Shown: positions 27,053-36,460 of the stretch, in pieces
Position numbering within the stretch: position 1 is the first letter of the stretch
Layout of the letters: the number at the start of each line of letters is the position of its first letter
Assembly: GCA_004195715.1 (NCBI GenBank)
Contig: PSPX01000022.1
Location: 1-41,561 of the forward strand
DNA: 41,561 bases
DNA from: Methanobacteriota archaeon
Lineage (GTDB): Archaea; Thermoplasmatota; Poseidoniia; Poseidoniales; Thalassarchaeaceae
Direction: 5' to 3'
The notes under the pieces: generated by a model
Told to the model about the DNA's origin: nothing
The model's input: the letters and a program-made list of their open reading frames with translations, nothing else
Databases searched by the model: none
Position numbers and translations under genes: made by a program

Positions 27053-28807
27053 CTATAGGACAGGCCTCGGGATCAGCCGGCCTGAGGCTTCGATGTCGAA
27101 CTCGCCCGCATGGATGGGCGATCTCAGCCCGAATTCGTAGCCGACTGTTGGGTCAATCTCTCCAAACTGCCCGAGCTCCTCTCCTGAGATGAGTACTCTC
27201 GCCCCACGACCTGCTATCCAAGGCCCCTGTGCTTCCTCTGTCGCTTCGAACACGACTTCGCCCATATCTGCACCGAGGTCCCTCAGCAGGGCCTGTGTGA
27301 TACCTTTTGCCGCAGTGAAGCCGCCTCCAACCTCAGCACATGCCCAAGCTACTCTCGTCGAGTTTGCAGAGTCACTCACAACCTCTCCCAATTCATACAC
27401 CTTCTGCGGCAACTCGTGATGCCGATTGGCTGCAAGCAGCTTCAGCAGAGAGGGCAGGAGGTACTGGCGTAGCATAGTATGGTCTCTGGTGATGGGGTTG
27501 GAGATCACTGACAGTCCCCCTCGGGCAGGCCATCTGACTCGCTTGAACTGGTCCCTTTCATTCGACAGGGTGAGTCCTAGCGTCTCTTGGATTCCCAGTG
27601 ACCTCAGGCTTGCCCTGATTCTGCGTTCAAGGTGTGACGAACTCAGCGGAACCGCGTCTAGGTGGACTTTGGAGAGCTTCTCGGGCATATTGTCGTAGCC
27701 GTACCCGATGGCTATGTCCTCGACGATGTCTATCGGGTGCATTATGTCGCTGCGCCATCGTGGCATTTCCACCACGTGCTCTCGCTCGCCCACTGCACAG
27801 TCCGCCCACCGCTCCACCCTGTTCACACCGTCGGTAACCGTTCTCGATTCAATCAGTCGACCACCCATCTTAATCAGGGCTGCCGCAATCTCGTCTGAAC
27901 CCAAATCCAGACCCAGCACTTTCTCAATCAACCGGTCCGGAACTCGGTGCCTCACGGCATCCCCACGTGGAGTGTTAGCAACATCGCTATCGTATCCGGT
28001 GACGTTGACGCTTTCAATCGCCCCGCCTCTCTCGTGCAGTGACAGGCACACCAGTATCAGGCATGCTTCACAAGCCCGCTCGTCCCATCCAGTCACGTCG
28101 ATGAAGAAATCCGTTGTGGACTCTGTGACTGTGGTGTGGTCACCATTGATTATCGGAGGGAACGACAGGATATCGTCGTTGGAATCAAGAATCACTGGAA
28201 ATGAATCCAAGCCATCCATCAGGTGCGCGTATTCGACGCCCTTGGGATGTTCTTCCAAAATCTGCTTAATTGTCATCTCCTCACTCATCATCAAAGGCAC
28301 GAAGGAATGCGATTTAGGGACCGTGACGACCTTGAACGGCTCAGAGAGCATAGACAGGTCGTGCACGCCTATAGAGGCGAATCTGCGCTTGCGCCCTAGT
28401 GTCAGGTGAAGTTTCTCTTGATGGTCCATCAGGGACTGGATGAACTCACCCTTCTCGGTGTCGGTGTTTCCGGTGTTAACACCTCTGACTATCGCTGCCA
28501 TGATGACCGGCCTGACCTGTTCTAGAGATGGGTCAACCACCATTTCCACTCCGCTCTCAGAAACCTCGACAGATGGATCTTCGAAAGTCCCACCTACGAA
28601 ACTCCTGGCAGCCCGAGCCAGAGATTCGTGGCTGAGCAGGTCGGGGCGATCAGGAAAGACTTCGACCTCGATGATTTTGTCGTTATTGCCCTCTACTGGG
28701 CACCCCATAGCTGGCAGCCAGTCTGACCAGCTTCCGCCAGAGTGCTCGGCGCCGTTGATTCCTTGGATGTACTGCAAGATGGAGTGCTGAAGGTTTAGAG
28801 TAGGCAT
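27053..28807 (-). CDS. pheT: Phenylalanyl-tRNA synthetase beta subunit (archaeal type)
   Basis: The protein has 584 residues from ATG 28807. The archaeal/eukaryotic short-form PheT layout is visible: 'EVFPDRPDLLSHESLARA' near residue 48, a B3/4 domain, a B5 domain ('MPRWRSDIMHPIDIVEDIAIGYGYD'), and the catalytic-like core ending GQFGEIDPTVGYEFGLRSPIHAGE. It pairs with PheS to charge tRNA-Phe; pheS is not in the window. A strong ribosome-binding site (GAGGTGA on the minus strand, 28811-28817) overlaps the stop of the upstream gene, so the two are likely translationally coupled. Confidence 0.95.
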   Translation of the reverse strand: MPTLNLQHSILQYIQGINGAEHSGGSWSDWLPAMGCPVEGNNDKIIEVEVFPDRPDLLSHESLARAARSFVGGTFEDPSVEVSESGVEMVVDPSLEQVRPVIMAAIVRGVNTGNTDTEKGEFIQSLMDHQEKLHLTLGRKRRFASIGVHDLSMLSEPFKVVTVPKSHSFVPLMMSEEMTIKQILEEHPKGVEYAHLMDGLDSFPVILDSNDDILSFPPIINGDHTTVTESTTDFFIDVTGWDERACEACLILVCLSLHERGGAIESVNVTGYDSDVANTPRGDAVRHRVPDRLIEKVLGLDLGSDEIAAALIKMGGRLIESRTVTDGVNRVERWADCAVGEREHVVEMPRWRSDIMHPIDIVEDIAIGYGYDNMPEKLSKVHLDAVPLSSSHLERRIRASLRSLGIQETLGLTLSNERDQFKRVRWPARGGLSVISNPITRDHTMLRQYLLPSLLKLLAANRHHELPQKVYELGEVVSDSANSTRVAWACAEVGGGFTAAKGITQALLRDLGADMGEVVFEATEEAQGPWIAGRGARVLISGEELGQFGEIDPTVGYEFGLRSPIHAGEFDIEASGRLIPRPVL

Positions 28808-28815
28808 TTCTCACC

Positions 28816-30393
28816 TCAATTACCAAGCCACATAGGCAGCGGGCGGTCGTAACCAATCAGCCTCAGGCCGCTGATGGAGGCTGTGTCGTAATCTAGGGCC
28901 CTGAGGTTTCTCCTACTGAGTTTCTCCAGCCCGTCAAGACCCAACTCGTGCATCCAACCTCGAACGGCCGAATCGAGCCAGACCAAGGTCTCCTCGAGGC
29001 CATCTTCGGGAGGTGGCGCCACTAAGATAGGACATCCTGCCGCGACTGCAATCAACATGTCCTCAGCACTCGGTACTCCATCCATCTCGATGAGCAGATG
29101 GCGCCCCTGCTCGGTTAGGTTCATCGCCCGGGCGGCGAGACCTATTCGCGGGAGCGCAGACGCCGCGCGACTGCCACCAGGGGCTGCTGCGTCAATGACA
29201 GCGCCATCCAAATCGAGATCTACAACCAGTCTGAACAGGTGATCGACCCTATCGACACGGTCACGCAGGAGAATCATCGATTCATCGGCCATCTTGCAGG
29301 TGATGGATACTAGAATGGCCTCAATCTCGGCGTCGTTGAGCGGTGGCATGTCAGCCAGATCAAGTACTATTCCTGCACAATTACCAAGCCAGTCTGCACA
29401 GTCGACGAGATTACCCTCGCCTACGAGAATCAGATCACACTCTCTGGGCGAAGTCCTAACTAGGGCTGGCTGAGTCGAAGCCGCTCCCTGCCAGGTGTTG
29501 GTGGAGTCAGATTCGATTAACCAGGGGATTGGGAACAGTAGGCCACCCTCTTTGGAGCCGAGCGGCATCAGGAGGGTGTACGGATCGAGAGGAGAATGCT
29601 TAGGAAGTCTGTCCGAGGTCGAGGGCACCAGTACGATGCTCTCAAAGCCCTCTGCTACCGATGAATCGGGCATCTTCGTGGCTCCCAAAGAGGAGTCAGA
29701 CGGCACTAGGACCAACGCATCCTCCTCCAGAGTCAGTCCCAGCGGCTCTAGATGCTCAGCTAACTGGGTCATCTCTGCGGTTTCTATCCCCCTCATGGCC
29801 GCACCTTCTCCGGGAGGAGGGCAACTACCGGCGATGACCACGCGCCCCCCAGTCATACCGACTCCGGGCTCGGAGCCAACTGAGCCAAGGACAACAACGG
29901 TTCCGTCGCTCATGCCGGCCCCAGTCCTCTTCCCAGCATGGCCTCGGACGATTACCGTGCCGCCGGACATGCAGGCACCAACTTCGTCTCCGGCAGAGCC
30001 CTGCACTGTGATGAAACCTCCAGTCATCCGACGTCCGAGACGGTCTCCGACGTCCTTTTCAACGACTATCCGGCCGTTTCGCTGAAAAGCCCCGAGCATC
30101 GATGCACTGGATCCTTGCAGCGTGAAGGTGCCTCCGTTGTTCATGACCCCAGCGCACTCACCGAGGTCGCCAAGCAGCAGCACCCTTGATTTTGGGGGCA
30201 GATGGGAAATGGCCCCTATCTCCCCGTTCTTGGGCTTCTCATCTCCTCCGCGACCCCATCCGATCCTGACCAGCAGGTCCCTCTCTAGGGCCTCGGACAG
30301 CATTCCATCTAGGTCCCGACCAAGTTTCATGCTCTTCGCAGTGACCTCGCGCATGGCTACTCCTTGTGCGGACGTGACGCTAGTGGTCTTCAT
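28816..30393 (-). CDS. GXGXG beta-helix / degenerate glutamate-synthase FMN-domain fusion
   Basis: The protein has 525 residues from ATG 30393; GTG 30408 gives 530 and lies 27 nt from a possible TATA element (GAATTTACC). Residues about 65-220 are consecutive GG-x-VVVxG-x-AG-x-x-x-GxGM turns ('MTGGFITVQGSAGDEVGACMS'). This is the right-handed beta-helix shared by GltB C-termini and formylmethanofuran dehydrogenase subunit C. Residues about 340-500 look like the second half of the GltB FMN barrel ('LDGAVIDAAAPGGSRAAS', 'LLIEMDGVPSAEDMLIAVAAGCPILVA'). The Fe-S cysteine cluster and the K/GGTG phosphate-binding residues are missing. Domain order is reversed compared with GltB. It is probably a non-catalytic scaffold or a divergent enzyme. 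Confidence 0.65.
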   Translation of the reverse strand: MKTTSVTSAQGVAMREVTAKSMKLGRDLDGMLSEALERDLLVRIGWGRGGDEKPKNGEIGAISHLPPKSRVLLLGDLGECAGVMNNGGTFTLQGSSASMLGAFQRNGRIVVEKDVGDRLGRRMTGGFITVQGSAGDEVGACMSGGTVIVRGHAGKRTGAGMSDGTVVVLGSVGSEPGVGMTGGRVVIAGSCPPPGEGAAMRGIETAEMTQLAEHLEPLGLTLEEDALVLVPSDSSLGATKMPDSSVAEGFESIVLVPSTSDRLPKHSPLDPYTLLMPLGSKEGGLLFPIPWLIESDSTNTWQGAASTQPALVRTSPRECDLILVGEGNLVDCADWLGNCAGIVLDLADMPPLNDAEIEAILVSITCKMADESMILLRDRVDRVDHLFRLVVDLDLDGAVIDAAAPGGSRAASALPRIGLAARAMNLTEQGRHLLIEMDGVPSAEDMLIAVAAGCPILVAPPPEDGLEETLVWLDSAVRGWMHELGLDGLEKLSRRNLRALDYDTASISGLRLIGYDRPLPMWLGN

Positions 30394-30480
30394 TCTGACG
30401 GGCAGCACGGCCTCAAGTCGCTGCTATTGAGGGTAAATTCGAGGTGCGAGGAGAAGGGTATGTTGATAGAGGGCTGGCAA

Positions 30481-30496
30481 GGGCGTCAGAACGCCC
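30481..30496. repeat. Inverted repeat GGGCGT-CAGA-ACGCCC upstream of gap
   Basis: This is a perfect 6-bp stem with a 4-nt loop, 25 nt before the gap GTG. It is placed where a promoter-proximal operator would sit, in the 128-nt divergent region shared with the GXGXG gene. Confidence 0.5.
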
Positions 30497-30510
30497 TCAA
30501 GGGGTCGTGT

Positions 30511-30515
30511 GAGGT
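30511..30515 (+). promoter_or_regulatory. Shine-Dalgarno site of gap
   Basis: GAGGT ends 6 nt before GTG 30522 and supports the non-ATG start of GAPDH. Confidence 0.65.
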
Positions 30516-30521
30516 CAAGGC

Positions 30522-31556
30522 GTGATTAGGGTCGCCATCAACGGCTACGGGACAATCGGCAAGAGAATTGCCGATGCAGTCGACGCTCAGGATGACATGG
30601 AAGTCGCCGGGGTGACCAAGACAGGGCCCAGTTTCGGGTGCGAACTAGCAGCGAAGAAGGGCTACCCTCTGTACTGCATCACCGACGATCTAGAGCGCAT
30701 AGCCTCCTTCTCATCCGGCGGATACGAGTGCCATGGAGGACTCTCTGACCTACTGGCCTCAGCGGACGTGGTGGTCGACTGCGCCCCAAGTAAGATGGGA
30801 GCGGCAAACCTCGCCAAGTACGAGGCAGCCGGTATCAAGCACATGTTCCAAGGTGGTGAGAAGCACGAACTCACCGGTTTGTCCTACAGTTCTAGCGCCA
30901 ACCACGCCGCGAACATGAATGCCGATGGCACGAGAGTTGTCTCTTGCAACACCACCGGACTATCACGCACTCTCGTACCGTTGTACAAACTCGGCAGCTC
31001 CCTCAAGGTCGAGTGCACCATGATTCGCAGGGCGGCCGATCCAGGTGACTCGAAGAAGGGCCCCATCAATGCCATTAAACCGGTGTTGAAGGTTCCCAGT
31101 CACCACGGCCCAGACGTCATGACGGTGATGCCGGAGATCGAAATCAACTCACTGGCCGTAGCAGTACCAACCACTCTAATGCATGTTCACGCCATCATCG
31201 CAGATCTTCCCTCAGGACACGGTCAGACGACTGAATCGATTCTAGACATATGGAGGCAGACTCCAAGGGTCATTGTAATGCATGGAGAGGGAGATCGACT
31301 GACAACCACCGCTGAAGTCATGGAGATGGCGCGCGACCTAGGTCGCAAGTGGGGTGACCTGCACGAGATATTCATCTGGGAGGACGGAGTGAAGTTGGTG
31401 GGCGATAGGCTGTACTACTTCCAAGCGATACACCAGGAGAGCGACGTGATTCCCGAAAACATTGACTGTATTCGCGCTCTGATGGGAACTGAATCCGATT
31501 GGCGCGCTTCTGTGGCTAAAACTGACAGTGCAATTTCGGATTACTACGGGCTATGA
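30522..31556 (+). CDS. gap: Glyceraldehyde-3-phosphate dehydrogenase, archaeal type II
   Basis: The protein has 344 residues from GTG 30522. The Rossmann motif VAINGYGTIGKRIADAV opens the protein. The catalytic Cys142 lies in VVSCNTTGLSRTL. The archaeal-specific blocks 'PINAIKPVLKVPSHHGPDV' and VPTTLMHVHAI are present. This phosphorylating enzyme interconverts glyceraldehyde 3-phosphate and 1,3-bisphosphoglycerate with NAD(P). In archaea it commonly works in the gluconeogenic direction. It appears to be a single-gene unit with its own ribosome-binding site. Confidence 0.97.
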   Translation: MIRVAINGYGTIGKRIADAVDAQDDMEVAGVTKTGPSFGCELAAKKGYPLYCITDDLERIASFSSGGYECHGGLSDLLASADVVVDCAPSKMGAANLAKYEAAGIKHMFQGGEKHELTGLSYSSSANHAANMNADGTRVVSCNTTGLSRTLVPLYKLGSSLKVECTMIRRAADPGDSKKGPINAIKPVLKVPSHHGPDVMTVMPEIEINSLAVAVPTTLMHVHAIIADLPSGHGQTTESILDIWRQTPRVIVMHGEGDRLTTTAEVMEMARDLGRKWGDLHEIFIWEDGVKLVGDRLYYFQAIHQESDVIPENIDCIRALMGTESDWRASVAKTDSAISDYYGL

Positions 31557-31603
31557 AAGCGCCTTCATGTTGGCAAGTTTCGCGGTACACCTAGTATGAA
31601 CGG

Positions 31604-31611
31604 TCAAAAAG
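31604..31611 (+). promoter_or_regulatory. Candidate TATA box of the subtilase gene
   Basis: TCAAAAAG is centred about 26 nt before ATG 31633, consistent with a leaderless transcript. Confidence 0.45.
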
Positions 31612-31632
31612 CCCCCTCGGGTCGGCTGTTGC

Positions 31633-34600
31633 ATGCTCAGGGCTCGCTCTGTCATACTGGTTCTCACAACGTTGCTCTTGTCTACGTGGACCGGAGTGCT
31701 TGCGAGCGCCTCGGAAGACCTCTTTACAGGCAGTGATGAAGGAGGGGGTGCTACTGTACCTCCAAACTCACAGTGGTCACAGATTGATGCCTCAATAACT
31801 TCCTATCCACTGCGTGAGTCATCAGGCCTCCTGTACTCTCCGTTCGGCTCGTTCGACCCGCTGGACACTCCCATCCCTCTCGGCCCTGAGAACCTGTACG
31901 ACCCGCAGGCCCTGAGGCGCACGGGAATGCTTCTGGTTCAATCCGACAGTTCTGACTTGACGGCCATGATGGACGCCTTCTCCGTCATGGGGGTCGATAT
32001 CCTAGATGTGATTCCTGATGACGCCGTAGTGGTTCGCGTGGACACGCTGAGTAACGCCGATGTAGTCGAGTCAATCAACAGGCTGCCAAACGTCAGATGG
32101 ACTGGTGCGCTGCCAGTGGCATGGCGAGTAGCTTCCGAGTTGATTCCACTATCGGGGAGGAATGGAATACTAGTTGATTTGGACGTGACACCGGCTCCAG
32201 ATCTCGATTTCTATGAATTGGCAGAACTCTCGCTGGATCTACAGCTGGTTTCCGGAGAAATAGGGCCCAGAGGGGTTTGCGACGCCTATCTGTGCCAGCC
32301 CCGCTCTGTTGATGCAAAATGGATTCCAATTCTTGCTATGGATGGCAGAATTCTGCACATTGGCTCAGCTTCGCAAATAACCATTCACAATACCAACGCC
32401 AGTTCAATCAGTGGCATTAACGGTGCGCTGATTAGTTCAGGTGGGACACTGAATGGGAGCGACGAGGTCCTTGCCATATCTGACACTGGCCTAGACGATG
32501 ACCACGGTGACTTCACGAATCGAATCAGAGGAATCTATGACCAGTTTGGACCCGACAACTCGAACGCCGACATGAACAGCGGGCACGGCACTCATGTGAC
32601 AGCCACACTGCTTGGAGACGGTTCGGGCGACTCGACGACCATGGGCATGGTGCCTGCTGCTACCTTCCACTTCTATCAGCTTGAAGCTGACAGTTCCGGG
32701 GTCCTCGCCCGTTGGGGTTCGCTGTACGAAATGTTCACCCACTCGTGGCAGAATAGCGCACGTATACAGACTAATAGCTGGGGGAACGAAAACCTCGTCG
32801 GCGAATACAGCTCCGACTCCAGATCTGCCGACTCGTTCCTAGTGGATTTCCCACGCTTCCTAGTCCTCTTCTCGGCCGGTGATTTAGGTTCGAGCGGAGC
32901 CAGCAGCGTTACACCACCGGGGACTGCCAAGAATGTCCTGACGGTCGGAGCCTCGACCACCGGGGCGTACGGCAGCACTGCTGAAGGTACGGTCCCCGGA
33001 TTCTCATCTAGGGGGGCGACCCTTGACGGGCGCATCAAACCAGACCTAGTTGCTCCCGGTGTGATGATCTGCTCGGCTATGGCCGAAGAAGCGCAGTTCG
33101 CCAACGGTGACTCGTGTTCGAGTGCCACTCACAGTGATGGAAGCACCCCGCTGTACATGACACTCAACGGCTCGTCGATGGCCACTCCCATAGTCGCTGG
33201 TGCTGCAGCGATGGTCAGGCAGTATCTCAGGGAGTCAGAGGGCATAAACGAGCCCCGCTCGGATCTGATTCGAGCCGTCCTGATTAACGGCGCGGAGGAC
33301 CTTGGCATTCCTGACATCCCCAATCCGGCTGAGGGATGGGGGCAGGTCGATCTCCAGAACAGCCTATACCCGTCTTCAGGCGGGCAGAGTCAGTCAGTCC
33401 TGTACGACAACTCGCGCGAGTTGCTGCCCGGCCACGCCTTCCTCTACACCTTCGACATCGATGCGAGCCAAGGCATGGACATCACGCTGGTATGGAACGA
33501 TAGAGAAGGGTCGGCAGTAGCGGACCAGAGTGCAGCCCGGTTGGTAAACGACCTCGACTTGAGGGCGACCTCACCCGAGGGGACAGTATACATCGCTAAT
33601 CAGTTCTCTAACGGGTTCAGCGTCTCGGGAGGCAGTGAGGATCGACTGAACAATGTGGAGAGGGTACGATTGCCTTCCAGCACATCGGGCACATGGACAG
33701 TCGAGGTAGGCCATGCAGGAGGGACGCTGCAGGACTACGCCATCGTACTCAGTGGAGTGGCCACCGAGTTGGAGCAGGCGGACCTTTCCGTATTCGAGGG
33801 CTCTCTCTCGAGCTCCGTGGAGAGTCCCCTACAGGGCGACACCCTCCTAGTCGAGGCCGCTTGGAAGAATCAGGCTGCGGCTGGTACAGGTACCTACTCA
33901 ATCGAAGTTGAGGACCTCACTGCAGGGTCGATGATTCACACCTCACAGCGCTCCTCTCTGGGTGGAGGCATGCTCGACTCACTGTCATTCCCTCATTCAT
34001 TCTCGACTACTGGCCTGCATGTTCTCGAGTTAAGACTCGATTCGGACTCAGAGGTTGACGAGCTCAATGACGAGTCCGCTGGAACTGACAACAACCGTAT
34101 TCTACTGCATGTCATCGTCTCTCAAATCGGAGTCAGACTCACTCCTCTCATGGAGGATGGTAGCACACCTAGCAACCCCGCTGAACTCTCCCAGGCCATG
34201 ACGAGGACGTTAGACCCAAGGACAGCTAGTTGGGTCCTTTTCGAGCTCGAGATGCGCAATGAGGGAACCTCGGAGATTTCAGTAGGTCTGAGTGTTTCAC
34301 CCGTACAACTACTGGGTAATGACGGCGTCCTTTACTCTCCGCAGGACGAATGGTGGAAACTAATCAACGAATCCGGACCGTGGACACTGGCTCCGTTCGG
34401 CGAGGAGGGTGACAGAGTCGTAGTCACACTGAACATGTCCGACATGGACACTGACTTGTCCAGCCCTTCGGATGTCGTCTACGCTCTGCCAGGGACCTTC
34501 GTCTCAGACCTGACTCTGTTCGACACTAATGCGCCCACAGTTTCTCACAGCATCAGGTTGACAGCATTCGTGGAGAGGGTCGAGGGACTTTACACCATAG

Positions 34601-36420
34601 TCGCAGGGACGGAAGGATTGGGGGCGGAGCCCGGCGAGTTCGCTGTATTCTCACTCTCTATCAAGAATACTGGCAACGGCCCGACTCAGTACATGGTCAG
34701 TTGCGAGACTACCGACCGCTGGACCATACACATCGGCAACAGCCAGTCGTCCGAGATAACCCTTGAACCGTTGAGCAGACTCCAGTTCCTCCCTCTTCCT
34801 ATCAAAGTCAGAGTCTCCGATGCCGAAGCCGGACAGCCCTCCGCGGGATTCACTCAAGACATCGAGTGCGTCACAACTTCGGTCAATGACCCAACACTGG
34901 AGACCATTGAATGGGCAGTTGTCACCGTGTTGGAAAGTCTCGACTTCTCTCCCGAGCTGTTCGATTCCGAAGGAGTTGCTCTCGGACCTCTGGCGATAGC
35001 TGAGCCGAGGCCCGTCTTGAATAACGACGTAGTCACAACCGAACTTGTCATCTCCAATGACGGTAACGTCCCGATGCAGTTCGTAGTACATGCTTTCTCG
35101 TCCCTCAACACATGGCCAATCCAGATTTCTGAGGGCTCGGACGTACAATCAGAAGAGATCGCACTAGATATTCCCGCCGGGGCATCCTCCATCGTCACTA
35201 TCGTCACCATAGTTCCCCCTGCTGCGGATAGGGGGGTGTTCAATACCATCACCATACGCACGACCCTCGCTGATGGCCCCACCGTCACCAACGCCACACG
35301 TCTAGTGGTACAGGAGATTGCCACCTTGGACCTCTCATGGAACGCCACCATGGCCATCGCTCTGGGAATTCCAGGAACGGCTAACATACACGCCCACAAC
35401 ACCGGAAATGTCGAACTCGGTATCAGTCTAACAATGGGTACCCTTCCCGACGGCTGGTCGGGAGGGTTCCTATCGGGCAGGGATTTCTCAATGGAGATGA
35501 ACCAAGAGGCCACTATAGCTGTCGGCATCGATCTTCCCGGTAGCCTCCCTGTTGGGTCCGCAGGTCAAACGGTTTCAGTCATCATCGAAGTCACCCCTCC
35601 TTCTGGTGACGACGTTTACATTTACACGGTGGAGATGGAAATCGAGGTACTGCCCTCGATATGGATTGGTGTATCTTGCGATTCACCGTCGTTTGAGGAC
35701 ATCGGGGCCAACGGGCGGACATTCGAGGTCATAGTAACCAATCTGGGAAACTCTCTGGCCGAGGTAATCATCTGGTCTAGCGACCTAGAAGGCTGGGACG
35801 TACAAATTAGTCAGTCCCAACCAACGATTCTGGGGGCAGGCGAATCCTTCACAGTGGCAGTTACCGCAACCCCTAGAGAAGGGACTTCGAATGGTCTGAC
35901 TCACATTCAATTCACTGCTAACTCGACCGACTCAGGTGGTGGACTCGCCACCATTACGGAGGGCACTCTGGAAGTGGGCATCAGCAAGGCCAGAGATTCT
36001 AACAGAGGCGGACTCGGTGGTATACTGGACAGCCTTGGACTTCCCGATTGGACCCTAGCACTGACCTTCCTCCTCCTGTTGGGATCCATCGTAGTCTCAG
36101 GAGTGAGGATGCGCAGATCCTCGGCGACATCCCTAAGCCCTGAAGAGGAACTGATTCCTGAGGGTTCGGCATTAATGGCTGGAACTCAATCCGAACGAAA
36201 GGCAGCCGCCTTGGAGACCTCAGCCTCAGGCGAGGTACTGACCGGAGGGGTCAGCAACGACGAGATCCAAGCCGCCATAGCCCAGTCGTCTCCGATGCTC
36301 AAACCACCTTCCAGCGCTGAAGGAGCCCCGCCCCTGCCCCTTGGCGGTCTGCCCGATGGCTGGACAATGGAACAGTGGACCGCATACGGTCACCTGTGGT
36401 GGGAGCAGAACAAGCCTTAG
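31633..36420 (+). CDS. Giant membrane-anchored subtilisin-like (S8) protease
   Basis: The protein has 1595 residues from ATG 31633. A signal peptide (SVILVLTTLLLSTWTGVLAS) and a propeptide-like region precede an S8 catalytic domain. The triad is Asp284 (AISDTGLDDDHGD), His318 (NSGHGTHVTA) and Ser515 (NGSSMATPIVAGAAA). The oxyanion-hole position, normally Asn in an AAGN context, reads FSAGDLGSSG with Asp417. A jelly-roll-like P domain follows ('DITLVWNDREG', 'LVNDLDLRATSPEG'), as in Kp43-type subtilases. Next come several CARDB/Ig-like repeats, a transmembrane helix at about 1472-1495 and a cytosolic tail ending PDGWTMEQWTAYGHLWW. It is presumably an anchored surface protease for external protein. 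No exported-enzyme operon partner is seen. Confidence 0.9.
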   Translation: MLRARSVILVLTTLLLSTWTGVLASASEDLFTGSDEGGGATVPPNSQWSQIDASITSYPLRESSGLLYSPFGSFDPLDTPIPLGPENLYDPQALRRTGMLLVQSDSSDLTAMMDAFSVMGVDILDVIPDDAVVVRVDTLSNADVVESINRLPNVRWTGALPVAWRVASELIPLSGRNGILVDLDVTPAPDLDFYELAELSLDLQLVSGEIGPRGVCDAYLCQPRSVDAKWIPILAMDGRILHIGSASQITIHNTNASSISGINGALISSGGTLNGSDEVLAISDTGLDDDHGDFTNRIRGIYDQFGPDNSNADMNSGHGTHVTATLLGDGSGDSTTMGMVPAATFHFYQLEADSSGVLARWGSLYEMFTHSWQNSARIQTNSWGNENLVGEYSSDSRSADSFLVDFPRFLVLFSAGDLGSSGASSVTPPGTAKNVLTVGASTTGAYGSTAEGTVPGFSSRGATLDGRIKPDLVAPGVMICSAMAEEAQFANGDSCSSATHSDGSTPLYMTLNGSSMATPIVAGAAAMVRQYLRESEGINEPRSDLIRAVLINGAEDLGIPDIPNPAEGWGQVDLQNSLYPSSGGQSQSVLYDNSRELLPGHAFLYTFDIDASQGMDITLVWNDREGSAVADQSAARLVNDLDLRATSPEGTVYIANQFSNGFSVSGGSEDRLNNVERVRLPSSTSGTWTVEVGHAGGTLQDYAIVLSGVATELEQADLSVFEGSLSSSVESPLQGDTLLVEAAWKNQAAAGTGTYSIEVEDLTAGSMIHTSQRSSLGGGMLDSLSFPHSFSTTGLHVLELRLDSDSEVDELNDESAGTDNNRILLHVIVSQIGVRLTPLMEDGSTPSNPAELSQAMTRTLDPRTASWVLFELEMRNEGTSEISVGLSVSPVQLLGNDGVLYSPQDEWWKLINESGPWTLAPFGEEGDRVVVTLNMSDMDTDLSSPSDVVYALPGTFVSDLTLFDTNAPTVSHSIRLTAFVERVEGLYTIVAGTEGLGAEPGEFAVFSLSIKNTGNGPTQYMVSCETTDRWTIHIGNSQSSEITLEPLSRLQFLPLPIKVRVSDAEAGQPSAGFTQDIECVTTSVNDPTLETIEWAVVTVLESLDFSPELFDSEGVALGPLAIAEPRPVLNNDVVTTELVISNDGNVPMQFVVHAFSSLNTWPIQISEGSDVQSEEIALDIPAGASSIVTIVTIVPPAADRGVFNTITIRTTLADGPTVTNATRLVVQEIATLDLSWNATMAIALGIPGTANIHAHNTGNVELGISLTMGTLPDGWSGGFLSGRDFSMEMNQEATIAVGIDLPGSLPVGSAGQTVSVIIEVTPPSGDDVYIYTVEMEIEVLPSIWIGVSCDSPSFEDIGANGRTFEVIVTNLGNSLAEVIIWSSDLEGWDVQISQSQPTILGAGESFTVAVTATPREGTSNGLTHIQFTANSTDSGGGLATITEGTLEVGISKARDSNRGGLGGILDSLGLPDWTLALTFLLLLGSIVVSGVRMRRSSATSLSPEEELIPEGSALMAGTQSERKAAALETSASGEVLTGGVSNDEIQAAIAQSSPMLKPPSSAEGAPPLPLGGLPDGWTMEQWTAYGHLWWEQNKP

Positions 36421-36460
36421 TCTGCGCTTTGCTTATCACTTGGGTCACTCTCGAAGCACC

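Noticed and set aside
27708-28409. 233-codon + strand open frame
   Set aside because: It is the complement of the well-conserved pheT core.
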